Shown here piece by piece: positions 49,353 to 61,950 of a stretch of 64,000 nt of DNA; the stretch's first letter is position 1, and the number at the start of each line of letters is the position of its first letter. The notes under the pieces are model-generated. The model was not told the DNA's origin. It saw only the letters and a list, made by a program, of their open reading frames with translations, and searched no databases. A program made the translations under genes and the position numbers. The stretch comes from Sinotaia quadrata (taxonomy: Eukaryota; Mollusca; Gastropoda; Architaenioglossa; Viviparidae), in contig CM054178.1 of assembly GCA_028829895.1 (NCBI GenBank), positions 68,835,835-68,899,834 on the forward strand, in the 5' to 3' direction.

Positions 49353-51254
49353 TATAACATTTAATTTAGTTAAAAGTTCAATGAAGGCGTTGCCCGCGAC
49401 ACCATTGCGTCGTCTACCAATACGATGGCAATCATTTCTGACGTCCTTGAGAACTCTCCCATTTCGTCAAACATGAACAATCTCGGTGCTTCCACCCCCC
49501 ACCCCACGGTTCAAATGTTGCTGTTGTTGCCGTAAAGCTCCCACGCTGAACGGACATTATGACTGATTTTAAATTGATTTCCTCTTAGAGTGTTGTAAAT
49601 TCAGCTTTACCAACTGTGAGTTGTCTGCTCTTGTATATTCAACGATGATGTAAGAATAAAAAGTAGTTTCACAAAGAGAAGGATGTTTTTCTTCAGCCCA
49701 TATAACGAATTTGATAAGTTCATAATATGTTTCTACAGATTAAAAGATTTATCAAGAAAGGGAAAACAGATAAAAATCAAACCCGTATCGTAATATCTTC
49801 ACATTGTAATTATATGCTTCTAGATTTATAAAAAAAATTATTTATTTAGAGAATAAAGAAAATGTTTCCCATTTCATTTCAATATTTTTGTTTTCTTTTT
49901 AACTTCGGCTATTATTGTTATTGATCGAACTTGAATAGGATAAATTGATAATGAAAATATTTCTTTGGTTTCCGGATGATATGGAGTAATCGTTCCTGAT
50001 GTGTGGCGCATACGTTTAAAATCAAAATTGTTTTCTCCGACTCAACAACAAAGGCTGCATGCGTTTAAATAAAAGAAAAGTAAAGAAAAAAAAGTATTAA
50101 ACGCATTTAAATAAACGAAAATATCCAGAAATATTTCTGTTTTGCTATTGAAAGTTAAAATGAGCTAGTGAAAAGAAAGCTTAATTTCAACACTGTCCTT
50201 TAAGTAATCAGCTTATGAAAACTTTCAGCCTTAATGTTAATGGATGTCTGTTTAGTAATCATCTTTTGTTGAAAAATTGTTTTTGAATGTGTGGCTGTGT
50301 GCTCCTCTTCTGCCACGACCGTTATTAAATGCACACGCGTTACATTAATGCATACGTTTCATCAACCACCATCCTCTAATTAAAGTCAAAGCATATAGCT
50401 AAATATGACATTGTATTATTAAATAACTGTACTGCAGATGAGGCGGAGGAAGGCTGATCTTCTAAAGGGAAATCACCAGCATATCTTCGCAAGCGCTATT
50501 ATCCATAGACTCGAGATTACTTCTTCCCGTCAATATTGGTTTGGATCTACACCATAGTCAGGCCATCGCTGAGTGCGGATTCTTCTGCTGAATGACTCTA
50601 ACGACCTGATGTTAATTAAAATAGCTCTAGATCCGTATCCACTAAGTAAAGACCAAACATAGAGTTAAAGGTCAAATGGATTAATATGTAGAAGGACAAT
50701 TACTAACAATTTAGGCAAATAACATAGAAAAATACAATCTAATAACAGATACAGTGAATAAAACCGTCCAGCTTTCTAGCTCTTAACTGGTCATGAAGCA
50801 TTGACACTCCCAGCAATGTTCATAGTCATCAGGTAAATAAAACTGGACATTTGGTCTAAATCTTCACACCAATAATTATGCGATTGTGTTTTAAATATTC
50901 TTTGCCTTTACTTTATACAGGTCAACCAATAAGAAAAGAATAACTAAGTTACAATAATTAATTTGTGCTGTGAGATGACGTAACTGAAATAGAGAGGACA
51001 CAATACATTCAAATATAAACATGAAGTAGGGTTGACATAAAATGTCCATGAGGTCGAAGGCTGAAAATAACACCGTAAGGCAAAAAGTCCCTCGGTCTCA
51101 GTGAGGTGTGTATCGGGTGCATGCTAGTCCAGATATGCATCGGGGTAGCTGCAGTTCTTTCAACAAAGGGAGATCGACACCCTGTCAAATCTCGACAACT
51201 CTCTCACAAAGAGAAGGAAGACACCGAAAACGAGTGAAGAAGGAAAATGGCCTG
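49353..51254. other. Intergenic, unassigned
   Basis: AT-rich sequence with no repeat family match that I can see and no supported gene. Confidence 0.4.
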
Positions 51255-52540
51255 AATGCTGAAATATATTTGTGTACAGACTAAATATTTTGTTCAGCTA
51301 TGTTCAGGTTTACACATCTTACCCATATGCAGCTTACATTTATACTTGCTGTCATAAAACAATCTTACCATCTTATAATACTTAATTATCAATTTCGAAA
51401 CATGATGCCGGCCAGATGCCAAACACCTGGAGATTTACAGAGCTTAAATAATGGGGGGGGGGGTGTCATTAATTCTGTTCCTTCCACCTTCCTGCATATC
51501 TTATTATATCTGACTTGGTGATATGTTTTCTGATCATGTCTGTTTTGGAGTATGTTTTCTCGTCATGTCTGTTTTCGAGTATGTTTTCTTATCATGTCTG
51601 TTTTCGAGTATGTTTTCTCGCCATGAATATCTTGGAGTATGTTTTCTCGTCATGTCTGTTTTGGAGTATGTTTTCTTATCATGTCTGTTTTGGAGTATGT
51701 TTTCTCGTCATGTCTGTTTTGGAGTATGTTTTCTATCATGTCTGTTTTGGAGTATGTTTTCTCGTCATGTCTGTTTTGGAGTATGTTTTCTATCATGTCT
51801 GTTTTGGAGTATGTTTTCTTATCATGTCTGTTTTGGAGTATGTTTTCTCGTCATGTCTGTTTTGGAGTATGTTTTCTCGCCATAACTGTCGGAGTATGTT
51901 TTCTCGTCGTGACTGTCTCGGACTATGTTTTCTCGTCATGTCTGACTTGGAGTATACTTTTTGTCATGTCTTGGAGCATATTTTTTTGTCATGTCTGTCT
52001 TGGAGTATATTTCTTGTCATGTCTTGGAGCATATTTCCTTGTCATGTCTGTCTTGGAAAATGTTTTCTTTTCTTGTCTGTCTCGGAGTATGATCTTTTAT
52101 TATGTCTGTCTTGGAGTATGCTTTCTTGTCATGTCTGTCTTGGAATATGTTTTTGCTTCAAGTATGTCTTGTAGTATGTTTTCTTGCCATATCTTTTTTT
52201 GAGTGTGTATTCGTGTCTTGGAGTAAGTTTTCCTAGTCATGCCGTCTGTCCGAAGTTCGAAGAATAATTTGCTTCTGTTGAACTTTGCTAGAGTAAGCAG
52301 TTTTAACATCGACTAGAAATATCTCGAATTGTCCATTGATCAAACTTTATGCCCAGTATATGTAACTGTCAATTATTATCATAACATTGTGAGGGACCAA
52401 TTTCACTTATAGATCTATTGATTAACATTTCTAGAGTGACACTCTTGGCCACACCCCAGTCGGGTGACACGAGCTACAGTCATCTATCTCACTAATATGC
52501 CACTTTAATTAACGCACCCGACATGGCTAGCCGTCTTAGG
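51255..52540 (+). mobile_element. Dispersed repeat family C, copy 1, split by a minisatellite
   Basis: The left part (51255-51510) matches 58690-58930: ctgaaatatatttgtg, gctatgttcaggtttacaca, cataaaacaatctt, tcgaaacatgatg and aaacacc. The right part (52255-52540) matches 59030-59290: ctgttgaactttgctaga and cactcttggccacaccccag. A 29-bp array lies between them. Confidence 0.7.
51515..52230. repeat. 29-bp minisatellite, about 24 copies
   Basis: The unit is tgtctgttttggagtatgtt plus ttctcgtca, with one-base length variants. Units decay in the last third. Alternate frames stay open across three-unit cycles (for example 51515-52174). These frames look like membrane proteins by composition only. 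Confidence 0.96.
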
Positions 52541-53559
52541 TGAATCACTATTTCACATCTAAATGGGGGAGGGGGGGCTGATTTACCAACCTTACAAATC
52601 ATGCGCACCCGCATGGTCATTTAAAAAATGATTTAAACATATTTATTTTTGAGAGAATCAGGACATTAAAGTTTTAATGAGGCTGTATTGTTACTAGTGT
52701 TATGCCAACTACATGTATTAAGTTGATGTACGACAGTTTGGCTGTGGAGAGAAAGAAGAACAAATGAAACTTCATCACGTTTCTTTTCATTGTGAATCCT
52801 GTAGAGAGTGAGACGTTGACAAAGGATACGATAAATGGGGTGTGTCCAAATTATGTATCAAACAGCTGAGATAATTTTCAATAAAAGAGGATCTGCTAGC
52901 TTGATGGAATCCACTTAAAGGATGCAGTATGGAAGGACCGACGAGAAAAATAATCAGTTGAATTGGAGATCGTTTAGAGAATGCAAGTATGGAAAGGCCT
53001 ACGAGTCAAATATAATTACAAGACTTGTAGACAGTTTCCCCAAGAATAACCAAAGTCGATTACCTGTATCAGCTCTCTAGGTATGGATTAATGCATTAAG
53101 AGTAAGTGTCTCTGACCGAATCGCGTAAATATAGATTTTGCCCGGCATCATTCAACAACATCCAAGTGGTTATTTTAAAAAAATCTGTTTTACGGCTTTG
53201 TGACCCAGACTGCCAAATAAAGATGTATTATACATATCAGCAAACTGCCATCAATACAAACCATGCACCACCAGGACGACGACGACGACCACCACCACCT
53301 CTGGACTAGTGACCAACTGCTCACAAGAGAAATTCGCTTGCATAGATTTTCCACCTAGGTCCAACTCCTTACCCCACCCCGATTCCATCTCTCTTGCCAC
53401 GAAATTGTCTAGAGCTAGAAGCGGGCCTTTTAACTAATATATATATTGTTACTGGTTTTCGTCGACAGGTTAAGCTTATTATATGCAAGTGCCAAATTAT
53501 GTCTTTTACATGTTCAAGTAAAATAAAGACATTGCATTATCCAGACACACTTTTACACG

Positions 53560-53560
<1 letters not shown>
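52541..53560. other. Intergenic, unassigned
   Basis: A duplicated phrase (gtatggaaggaccgacgag and gtatggaaaggcctacgag) occurs at 52928 and 52988. No gene. Confidence 0.45.

Positions 53561-53562
<2 letters not shown>

Positions 53563-53609
<47 letters not shown>
53563..53609. repeat. (CA)n microsatellite
   Basis: About 22 CA units. Confidence 0.97.
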
Positions 53610-54155
53610 ACACAAACGATTAACCTCACTCTAAGATACATTATTTCACTGGTCATCCAGTGCAGACCAGTTCCTGTATGAGGTGTAATGAGGGTATTAG
53701 GAAAGGCTTGAAAAATCAATGTTATCGTAAAAAGAAATCGAGCGTGCGAATTTTCAATTTAAAGGAAAAGAAACAAAAAGATGGAAATAAACAGCATGAA
53801 ATTAAAAAGGAAGAGCCCTTCCACGAAGGGATCCCTTCACAAACTTGAATCACTCAGATAAACTTTAGCCGTGAACTAGATCACATTGATGCAGATATTA
53901 CCGTCGTCATCAAGGAACGTGTGAACTGGAACGCCCGAATGAGATGTCGAAAGTCTACAAAGAAAATTAAAATAGGATTATTAATTTTGACTACCCTTGG
54001 GTTTTTCTGGGGTGTTGACATCTACTACCCTGGTACTGCTATTGCCGAGAATAACCTATTATGGTGGTTGCAGTCTCTCTAGTTGTTGCTGTCTATTTGT
54101 GGTTTTGTTATTATTAGTGTTAGGATACGCACTACTGCGAATCAGCTGAGGGTGA
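53610..54155. other. Intergenic, unassigned
   Basis: A Lys-rich plus frame (53660-53848) has no recognisable domain. Confidence 0.4.
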
Positions 54156-54159
54156 CTAC

Positions 54160-54545
54160 AATTTAGTCCACGGGTCACAGTTGTCAAGTTCACTATGACA
54201 GGACAGTTTAGTACATGGGTCACAGTTGTCAAGTTCACTATGACAGGACAGTTTAGTACATGGGTCACAGTTGACAGGTGACTATGACAGGACAATTTAG
54301 TCCACAGGTTCACTATGACAGGACACTTTAGTACATGGGTCACAGTTGTCAAGTTCACTATGACAGGACAGTTTAGTACATGGGTCACAGTTGACAGGTG
54401 ACTATGACAGGACAATTTAGACTACGGGTCACAGTTAACAGGTGACTATGACAGGACAATTTAGACTACGGGTCACAGTTGACAGGTGACTATGACAGGA
54501 CAATTTAGTCCACAGGTTCACTATGACAGGACACTTTAGTACATG
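54160..54545. repeat. ~45/39-bp minisatellite, about 9 copies
   Basis: Units combine gactatgacaggacaattta or cactatgacaggacagttta with gggtcacagttg. A higher-order arrangement of long and short units is visible. Confidence 0.94.
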
Positions 54546-55160
54546 TCTTTGTTTAATACTCTACGTAATCCAAAGACGACTTACCACTTAGTTCACGCAT
54601 GACTAAGCTAAAGTAGTGTTCTACCTTCCTAATTTAATTCGTTTTTGATCTGCCTATCGCTTCTCAAGCCCTTCAAACAAGTACGTTCTGCCACACATGC
54701 ACATGAAATATTATCCAGAACCGTTAGACCAAAATACATCCGGCAAAAGAATACTTGGGGGAACGAAGATTCCGGACATTGTTTATGCTAGATTCCATTA
54801 AGAAATTGTCTGCCTGCAAGAAGGGTATAATGCTTGTCGGCATTCACGTGAACACTTCCCAAAATGTCGGAGTGCAGGATTAGGGGATGGATGGACGAAA
54901 ATAATAAAACACACAGCACCATCCAAGCAGCACAAATCACATTTTTGCCAATTTAATATCGAGCTTCCAGCAAATGGTGAACAGCCCATGAAGTAGTCTG
55001 GAGATGGTCCATTTCGGCTGCCTTCTAACGAGGTAAAGAATAGTTGTCTATAAATCTGTCTCTGGCATGGAAACCGAAGTACATGGTCAAATGGACTGCC
55101 GTAAAGCACGGCGGAAACTGGAATACAATGTGCAAATTTCTTTTCCAAAGAAAGAGGTGT
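54546..55160. other. Intergenic, unassigned
   Basis: The minus frame 54798-55148 (116 codons, Cys-containing) has no recognised family or splice support. Confidence 0.35.
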
Positions 55161-55162
55161 GT

Positions 55163-55203
<41 letters not shown>

Positions 55204-55251
55204 CGTGCGTGTGTGTGTGTGTGTGTGCGTGCGTGCCTGTGTGTGTGTGTT

Positions 55252-55288
<37 letters not shown>

Positions 55289-55290
55289 CA
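55161..55290. repeat. (GT)n(GC/GT)n(GA)n compound microsatellite
   Basis: GT runs with GC interruptions followed by about 14 GA units. Confidence 0.97.
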
Positions 55291-55434
55291 ATAGTGCATC
55301 AGTCTGTGTGCGTGAGAATGAATTTGTGAGAAAGAGAAGCTGTGCACATGTGTAAGCGCGCGGTTTGTTGGTTGTGTGATTTGCGTGATTGCTTGAATTC
55401 GTGGGAGCGTGCAAATGATCGAAGGTGTTGGTAT

Positions 55435-55700
55435 ATAAGTATGGGAGTGCGTGATTAAGTGGGAGTGAGTGATTAAGTGTGAGTGATTAAGTCTGAGAGT
55501 GAGTGATTAAGCGGGAGTGAGTGATTAAGTGTGAGTGATTAAGTCTGAGAGTGAGTGATTAAGTGTGAGTGAGTGATTAAGTGTGAGTGATTAAGTCTGA
55601 GAGTGAATGATTAAGTGGGAGTGGGTGATTAAGTGTGAGTGATTAAGTCTGAGAGTGCGTGATTAAGTGGAAGTATGTGATTAAGTTTGAGTGAGTGATT
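55435..55700. repeat. gtgagtgattaa-based minisatellite
   Basis: Short unit (gtgattaagtgtgagt) arranged in longer cycles that include gattaagtctgagag. Confidence 0.93.
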
Positions 55701-56925
55701 TAGTGAGTGTGTGATTAAATGCCATTACCCGTGAGTGAATGAATAAATGAGATAGTGAGTGATAAGTGTGAGAGCAAGTGGATCAGTGTTAGTGCGTGAT
55801 TGCGAGTGCGTGATTACATTATGTGACTACTAAAGAGTGTGAATACCTACATGTTTGTATGGAATACGAGTGAAAGCGTGTGTGCGTGTGTGCGTGTATG
55901 TATTTGTTGTGAGTTTGTGTAAAGCGGTATGTTTGTATTTGTGCCCGTGCGCACGTATGTGGGTGTGTACGTGTGAGTGTCTGTAGAGAACATTATTATG
56001 TAATGGTGAATACGCATGCGTGAAGTTATAAAAGATAATGTCTTGCGTATTTGGTGTATCAAATTGCCTACAAGCAAATTCCAGACATGAAATGTAGCCT
56101 CTGTATGAGATTAGCAGGGGAAACAACTCAGAGCTGTTTAACAAGCTTGGTGATAGCAAGGTAGGGCTAGTTGACGTGCATTCTGGTTGGGAAGAGGTCT
56201 ATAAATAGCGCGGCAGGTGTGTCGGGAAAAGTCATGAAAAATATTAATCTTAGAAAATAGAATTTGAAACTTGGATAATGCTTCGTCAAAAAAGGTTAAT
56301 AAATTAATTTTACCACTCATCCACTCACATAAAATATATTAAAGAAACTCAGTCTTTGGCGAAGTATTATGGCCGAAATATGTTGACCTTCAAACAAGAA
56401 ATGTTTTTTCACAAGAAGCCATTTTCGTAATGCCAAGTGTCCAAAAGGGTTACATAATACTATAGCGTGTAATGCAATTTACATAACTATTTATATGTGG
56501 GATTTATATAAATACAAAAATAAAGAGCTCTTTTTAAAGGAACTCTATTCAAAGCACTTCTGTAAATTTCCGATCTGAAGGATCGTTTATTTAGCCATTT
56601 CGATCTGATATTGATTTGGGGAATTTCCTACAGAAATATGCGCGTATGATGCAGATATTGTACAATTTACACCTTGGTCTGTAGAGGTAGTGTACTATGG
56701 TTATAGCTTAATGAACAGCAAGCACAAAACAAACTTCATTTACTGTGCCACACCCATTCCAAAGTGTTTTCGGTAAGTATGTATTATTGCAAAAAGCGTG
56801 CCTCACGGACAGCGACAAGGATTAATTTTTGGGATCTTATATTTCCAAAACGGGCGAAAACACCGAGTGGGTCCGGCTTTGTGGTAAATACTCTGGGTGC
56901 AGATTTGCCCCAGAGAGCGGTTATT
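55701..56925. other. Intergenic, unassigned
   Basis: GT-rich at 55860-55985, otherwise AT-rich. No gene. Confidence 0.4.
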
Positions 56926-56934
56926 ACACTACTC

Positions 56935-57020
56935 TAGTTGTAACATATGGACCAACGGACTTGAGATAGCAAATTCGTTGTAACATATGGACTAACGGAT
57001 GTGAGACAGCAAACTCGTTG
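56935..57020. repeat. ~40-bp duplication
   Basis: The phrase gttgtaacatatggac, then aacgga and agcaaa, occurs twice. Confidence 0.9.
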
Positions 57021-57619
57021 CCTTGATCTTAAGAGTGATTAAAAATCGCACAAAATTTCTGTGGGTTGCTTTTTGTTTGCCCTTGTTCTATTCCCCCAAC
57101 CCCAGGCCTGTAAGTGATCGAACCACAGATGCTAGAGCCACATGTGTGCCATCCATCTGTCCCTTCCTTAGCATGCTGACGTGAGCAATGAATATTCTTG
57201 ACGTCAGGCATGTAGAGCGTCGTCACCAAGATCAAAGGGAGTATTTCTAAAATTAGCACGCTGAGGTCAACCCCGTGCAATGTATTAAAGTGAATAAGCC
57301 ACCTATCGACCTTTGCGTCAGTTCTACACGAAGAAATATCTGGAAATTGTCTTCATATACTCAGCCAAGGTCAGCAAGCAGTCTTTCTCTTCAAAATACC
57401 CCTCCCACTCACCATGGGGAAGACACGGAGAGGACTTTAGGCACAAAAAACTTTGAAATCAAGTAACTGCTAATTTTGATTCAAGGTCGGTCGGATGATT
57501 ACTGGGTAAGTAGGATGGTTGGATGGGTAGATGGGCAGATTGGTGGAAAGATGGATAGGTTGGCAGGTCGATGGGCTCTAGCAGGTGGTAGGCCGGGTGG
57601 GTGCATGGTTTGCGTAACT
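57021..57619. other. Intergenic, unassigned
   Basis: GGT/GATGG-rich near 57485-57600. No gene is supported. Confidence 0.4.
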
Positions 57620-58465
57620 TGCCACCATTCAGTGGAATGCAATGCATTTTTTACACTGACACACTGCAGCAGATAATTCGCATGTCTACAATAGTTGTAG
57701 TAGTTTACAATCAGTAAACCAGGAGGTTCACATAGCACAAAGTCTGCTTTCCCTGTAAAAATATAATCAGAGAACAAACACAAAATTATTTTCTTTTAAC
57801 TGTATTCTTTCTTTATTATTCAAGTTTCAACTTACATTTTCCTGCAACAGTAGGTATTAGCCTGAATACACGCACACAACACAATTATTACAGCAACAAT
57901 TATTACAGCATAATAGTTTATGAACAGGTTCACTAGAAACAATGTCAAGTGTTTAGCATACTATATATAAGCATTAGAGTTCACCATTTGTAGAAATAAT
58001 AGTCTACTCATATAATACATCTCTACATAAAACGCAAGTATAACATACCAATAGCAAAAATGCATGATATATTTATAAGTCATGTTCCCTCATTCAGTCA
58101 GTTAACTCACCAATAAGCTAATGGCTGCCTTTCAAGACTTGACTTCATGCCACACCAAATTCAAAGTGATTAGACAGTTGAATACTATACAGCAGGTAAA
58201 CTTTTGATCTCAGTCCATTGGCTGGTCTCGTTCTAGTAAATCATAACTATTGGATAATTAAAACTACTCATGCAGTTGTAAACGGTTTGCATTGCATCAG
58301 CAATTTCTAGCATATTCTCAACTCGAGTTGTTTACTCCAACTCTGACACTTACGAAAATATCATCATAAGGAGTGCTAGGTCTGATCACTTCGACAATTT
58401 AGCAATTTATATAACAATTCAGTCTAGAAATAGGGATAGGCAAATTTACTCCACCACACACAATG
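57620..58465 (-). mobile_element. Dispersed repeat family A, copy 3 (inverted)
   Basis: Read on the minus strand it follows copy 2 closely: gagtaaatttgcctat, gagaatatgctagaaattgc, gatgtattat...gtagactattatttctac, and tgattatatttttacag. It lacks the far distal end. It stands next to family C copy 2. Confidence 0.75.
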
Positions 58466-58689
58466 AAGCAAAAATAAAGTTTATGGAAACCTGATAATCA
58501 GAATTCACATTCTGCAATCCTATAGACAAAAGGAAATTAACCTTCAGTTGATCCTCACTCTCCCACAAATAAGTGTATATATAATCCAAGTCATATAATG
58601 TAGGAATTCTAAATCCTGAATGTTAAAGTCAAAGGTTGAACTCTCGGAAATATACACAAAGATAAATGGAGAGCTCAAAAGAAGAAACA

Positions 58690-58932
58690 GCAACTAATCA
58701 GATTGCAGAAATATATTAGTGAAAAGAATAAATATTTCATTTAGCTATATTTAATCTCACAAATTTTACTTAAAATGAAAATTCAGTTTTATACTTGTCA
58801 TAAAACTCTCTGAAAAATTATAATGTTTAAATATTATATTCGAAACATGATAATGAATAAATGCAAAACACCCGTAAATTTTGTGAGTACGAAAGAAGAA
58901 AAAATCCATTTATTCCATTCATTCCTCTATCT

Positions 58933-58986
<54 letters not shown>

Positions 58987-59290
58987 AATATCTATCTTGA
59001 AATGCATGTTGTTATTTTGATGGCTTTCGTGGAGAAGAATTATAAATCGCATCTGCTGAATTTTGCTAAGTATTTTAAATCTCTGTTTTAAAAAAAATGA
59101 AATCCCTACCATTTTATTGGCCAAATGTCATGCCCAATCATGTGCGACGTTATATTATTCACACGTTGTCTCCTTCCGGACCGAATTCGCTTAAAACGCT
59201 ATTCATTAACCTCCCTGCTGATTGACAGTCTTGGCCACGCCCTAATCATGTGATGCGATTTCCCCGTCAGTAATCTAACTTGACTATAAA
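58690..59290 (+). mobile_element. Dispersed repeat family C, copy 2, split by (TA)n
   Basis: Collinear with 51255-52540. Here a (TA)n run (58936-58982) occupies the place of the 29-bp array. The right part includes agtcttggccacgcccta. Confidence 0.7.
58936..58982. repeat. (TA)n microsatellite
   Basis: About 23 TA units. Confidence 0.97.
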
Positions 59291-59639
59291 CCCCGGATGG
59301 TCAATGAGCGTTATCTGCCACAGGCATGTCGTGTGCGTCACCGTCAGTGGTTGTCGGCCAATCTTTAATGTTGAACATCTAAAACAATCATGCACGCTGA
59401 GTGAATGCCTTTATAAATGGCCTCTAAGTGCAAGAGTTACTCACCCGATATCTTATCCATTTCACACCAAGAGAAATGGAATTGTGTTATAAGCGAACGA
59501 AAAATAATTACAATGGAAGCCATTTTCAATGGAAAAGGGGTTAAACGACAAAGAAAACAAACAACGTTTAAAACATGCGCGAAAGGTTATGACAACCGTA
59601 ATGTTCAAATTAATAGGTTTAAATTTCATCATGGGATAC

Positions 59640-60010
59640 ATCGTTTGAAAAAATATAGTAATATGACTATTAGTAATAGATACATTAATAAGAATGACAA
59701 TTAATAAATAGATACATTAACAATAATGATGATAATTAATAATAGTCACATTATTAATAATGATAATTAATAATTAATAGATACATTATAAATAGTAATA
59801 TTAATAATAGATGCATTAACAATAATGACAATTAACAATAGTTACATTATTAAGATTTATGATTGATTATAGAAAAATAATAATAATATTGATAATTAAT
59901 AATAGATGCATTAATAATACATGGCAATTAATAATAGTTATATTAATAATGATGATGATATTTAATAATAGATACATTAATAATAATAATGAACACAATA
60001 ACAATTGTAG
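59640..60010. repeat. AT-rich degenerate repeat (aataatagatacatta)
   Basis: Phrases such as aataatgataattaataata and gatacattaataa recur about ten times. Confidence 0.88.
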
Positions 60011-60685
60011 TAGGGTTACGTCATCACCATTATATATTAGTATTTACGTAACTGTATGCTTGTAAAAAAAATAGAAATAAAAAGAGAAAGAGACTCAGTA
60101 ACTTAGTCTTCAAATTTAAAAAATGAAATATTGTTAAACGGTCACATCTACATCACCATATTAGTTCAATAGAGAGAAAGAAAATAAACTACGTACACAG
60201 CAAAATGTTGAAAATAATGATAATTAATCAAGGAGAAGATACGGTACTCACAAAATACTTCACGAACACCAAATTGTATTAAAAACCAAAATAAACATTC
60301 TGGTTTTTTTTTTTTTTTTTAAAGTAAACTGAAGCTCAAGGCAGATTCGCTCTCACTTCCCTGTCAGTGCAATCAAACTGGCAACTTTAAAAAAAATACA
60401 AGCGAAAGGTTCTGATCCCGAAATGTTGTTTACGAACAGCAAGAATTTAAATTCTTGAAATCGTTGAATTTCTTTTTCTTATTTAAAATTAATCCTGTGC
60501 GAAATACATTGAGAAGTCTCTTGGGTTTTTTTAAGTGCTTTCGAGAAGGCAAGGAGACAAACACACAGCTAACTGTACTCTAGAGTATATATAATAAATT
60601 CGGTCTAAACGAGATTAAGAAAAAATATAAATAATAAATGCTTTTCTGTTTTGCCTCTACGTGCTTAATGTAAACAAATGATTTT
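60011..60685. other. Intergenic, unassigned, with a T19 homopolymer near 60303
   Basis: AT-rich; no gene. Confidence 0.4.
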
Positions 60686-60689
60686 ATTG

Positions 60690-60800
60690 TGTGAACATTC
60701 TGATTGTGTGTGTTCTGTGGAAGTGTGAGATGTCGAGATTTTGCTGTGTGAACAGTCGGGTTGTGTGTGTTGTGTGCAAGTGTGAGATGTCGAAGTGTGA
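60690..60800. repeat. ~60-bp duplication
   Basis: Copies share gtgtgaaca, ttgtgtgtgt and aagtgtgagatgtcga. Confidence 0.88.
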
Positions 60801-60894
60801 TTAAGTGTGAACTTTATAATGTGTAATATGCTTGTGTATAAGCATAAGGCTGAATGATGTGTTGGCATCGCGTCTTCTAACAAATTCCCTTAAA

Positions 60895-61460
60895 ATATCT
60901 TTAATTTAATTTAATTTAATTTATTAATTTAAAATTAATCGTTTTGGGTAGAACTATGGAGATGATGGGGCCTTTGTCACTAATATATCCCATAATAAGA
61001 CGTCCCTCGATATACAACTGAAGAATTCAGAGAGAAAATTATGTCGTGTTGATCTTAATGGAAAAAAATGATTAACGAATGTTGAATTTCAAGATATTTT
61101 GCAAGAAACATATCATTGGGATATTTTAGTACTTCAACAGGAATATTCCCAATACATTAATAACATTTTAGGACAAAGAATAATTTGAGAAATTATTAGT
61201 CAACAAGTACTATTTTCAAGCGCATTGATACACAATCCTGACATTCACCAGAGAACATTAGGAAGGAGATATAGTAACATTCATGTTTACGTGTTTACGT
61301 TGACTCTATCTTGAATTCATTCATAGTAACAAAACGTCATTCCCAGAAAAATTATCAAGGACATTTATAAACTCAATCAACCTACAATACTCGTAAACAC
61401 AATTTGTACGAGAAACAAAATGTCATTTTGCCACCAAATGAGTTAGCTCCTCCTCATTTC
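60895..61460. other. Intergenic, unassigned
   Basis: Starts with a (TTTAA)n run at 60900-60925. No exon recognised. Confidence 0.4.
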
Positions 61461-61465
61461 CTTAG

Positions 61466-61530
61466 GCCATCGACGTCATCAGCAAAGCGTAAGTTCATTA
61501 TTGTTCCACCTACAGACATATTGTGTGACG
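61466..61530 (+). CDS. Candidate exon upstream of a small Cys-rich domain
   Basis: The acceptor tcctcatttccttag and donor tgacg|gtaaat bracket 65 bases. In the phase that fits the next exon it reads PSTSSAKRKFIIVPPTDILCD with one spare base. That supplies the first cysteine of the candidate domain. An alternative donor, gc|gtaagt, lies inside at 61489. No signal-peptide exon was found upstream. Confidence 0.3.
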
Positions 61531-61607
61531 GTAAATGTTTGTCTTTAATGTTGTGGAAGAGAATCAACTTTAACAGCGCCATTTTGACTTTAGAGAATGC
61601 ACGAAAC

Positions 61608-61611
<4 letters not shown>

Positions 61612-61691
<80 letters not shown>
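61612..61691. repeat. (CT)n microsatellite, 40 units
   Basis: A pure CT run ending 16 bases before the AG of the next candidate exon, so it would serve as an extremely long polypyrimidine tract. Confidence 0.98.
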
Positions 61692-61694
<3 letters not shown>

Positions 61695-61707
61695 CCATGC
61701 TTTTCAG

Positions 61708-61799
61708 TTTACGGTCGAAGACGTGAGGATTTCTGTGACTTAAACCCCACATACTGCTGCAACGAAAGCTCAGAAATAGGAGTGTGTTGCAAACAATGA
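61708..61799 (+). CDS. Candidate terminal exon, small Cys-rich domain
   Basis: After tgccatgcttttcag, a phase-1 continuation of 61466-61530 reads V-Y-G-R-R-R and then cysteines. Counting the Cys in the previous exon, the spacing is C-x10-C-x6-CC-x8-CC. The frame stops with TGA right after the last pair (CCKQ). The C-C-CC-CC spacing recalls the extracellular six-cysteine region of Shisa/CYYR1/VOPP1-like proteins, but no transmembrane segment follows here, so a small secreted peptide is equally possible. AATAAA occurs at 61945. The call is tentative: two matching phases and Cys spacing, but no signal peptide. Confidence 0.35.
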
Positions 61800-61944
61800 A
61801 AAGGGTGTTGATGGATGGGGGATATAAATTCATTTTGTAATTCATTCCCCGATAGTTTCATTGGTAAGGGTCTTCATCCCTCTCCCCCATCTGTCTAGTT
61901 CACTTGTACCTCGTTGTCCTGAGTAGGCGTTTTATTCTTGTACA

Positions 61945-61950
61945 AATAAA
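61945..61950 (+). promoter_or_regulatory. Candidate poly(A) signal AATAAA
   Basis: About 145 bases after the TGA of the candidate Cys-rich exon; a plausible distance, but the hexamer is common here. Confidence 0.3.

Noticed and set aside
51515..52202. Overlapping long frames resembling Cys/Phe-rich membrane proteins
   Set aside because: Several frames are open at once over a 29-bp array, which points to the array rather than a gene.
54059..54415. 118-codon minus frame with a PVIVNLTTVTHVL-like repeat
   Set aside because: Lies over the 45/39-bp minisatellite; no independent support.
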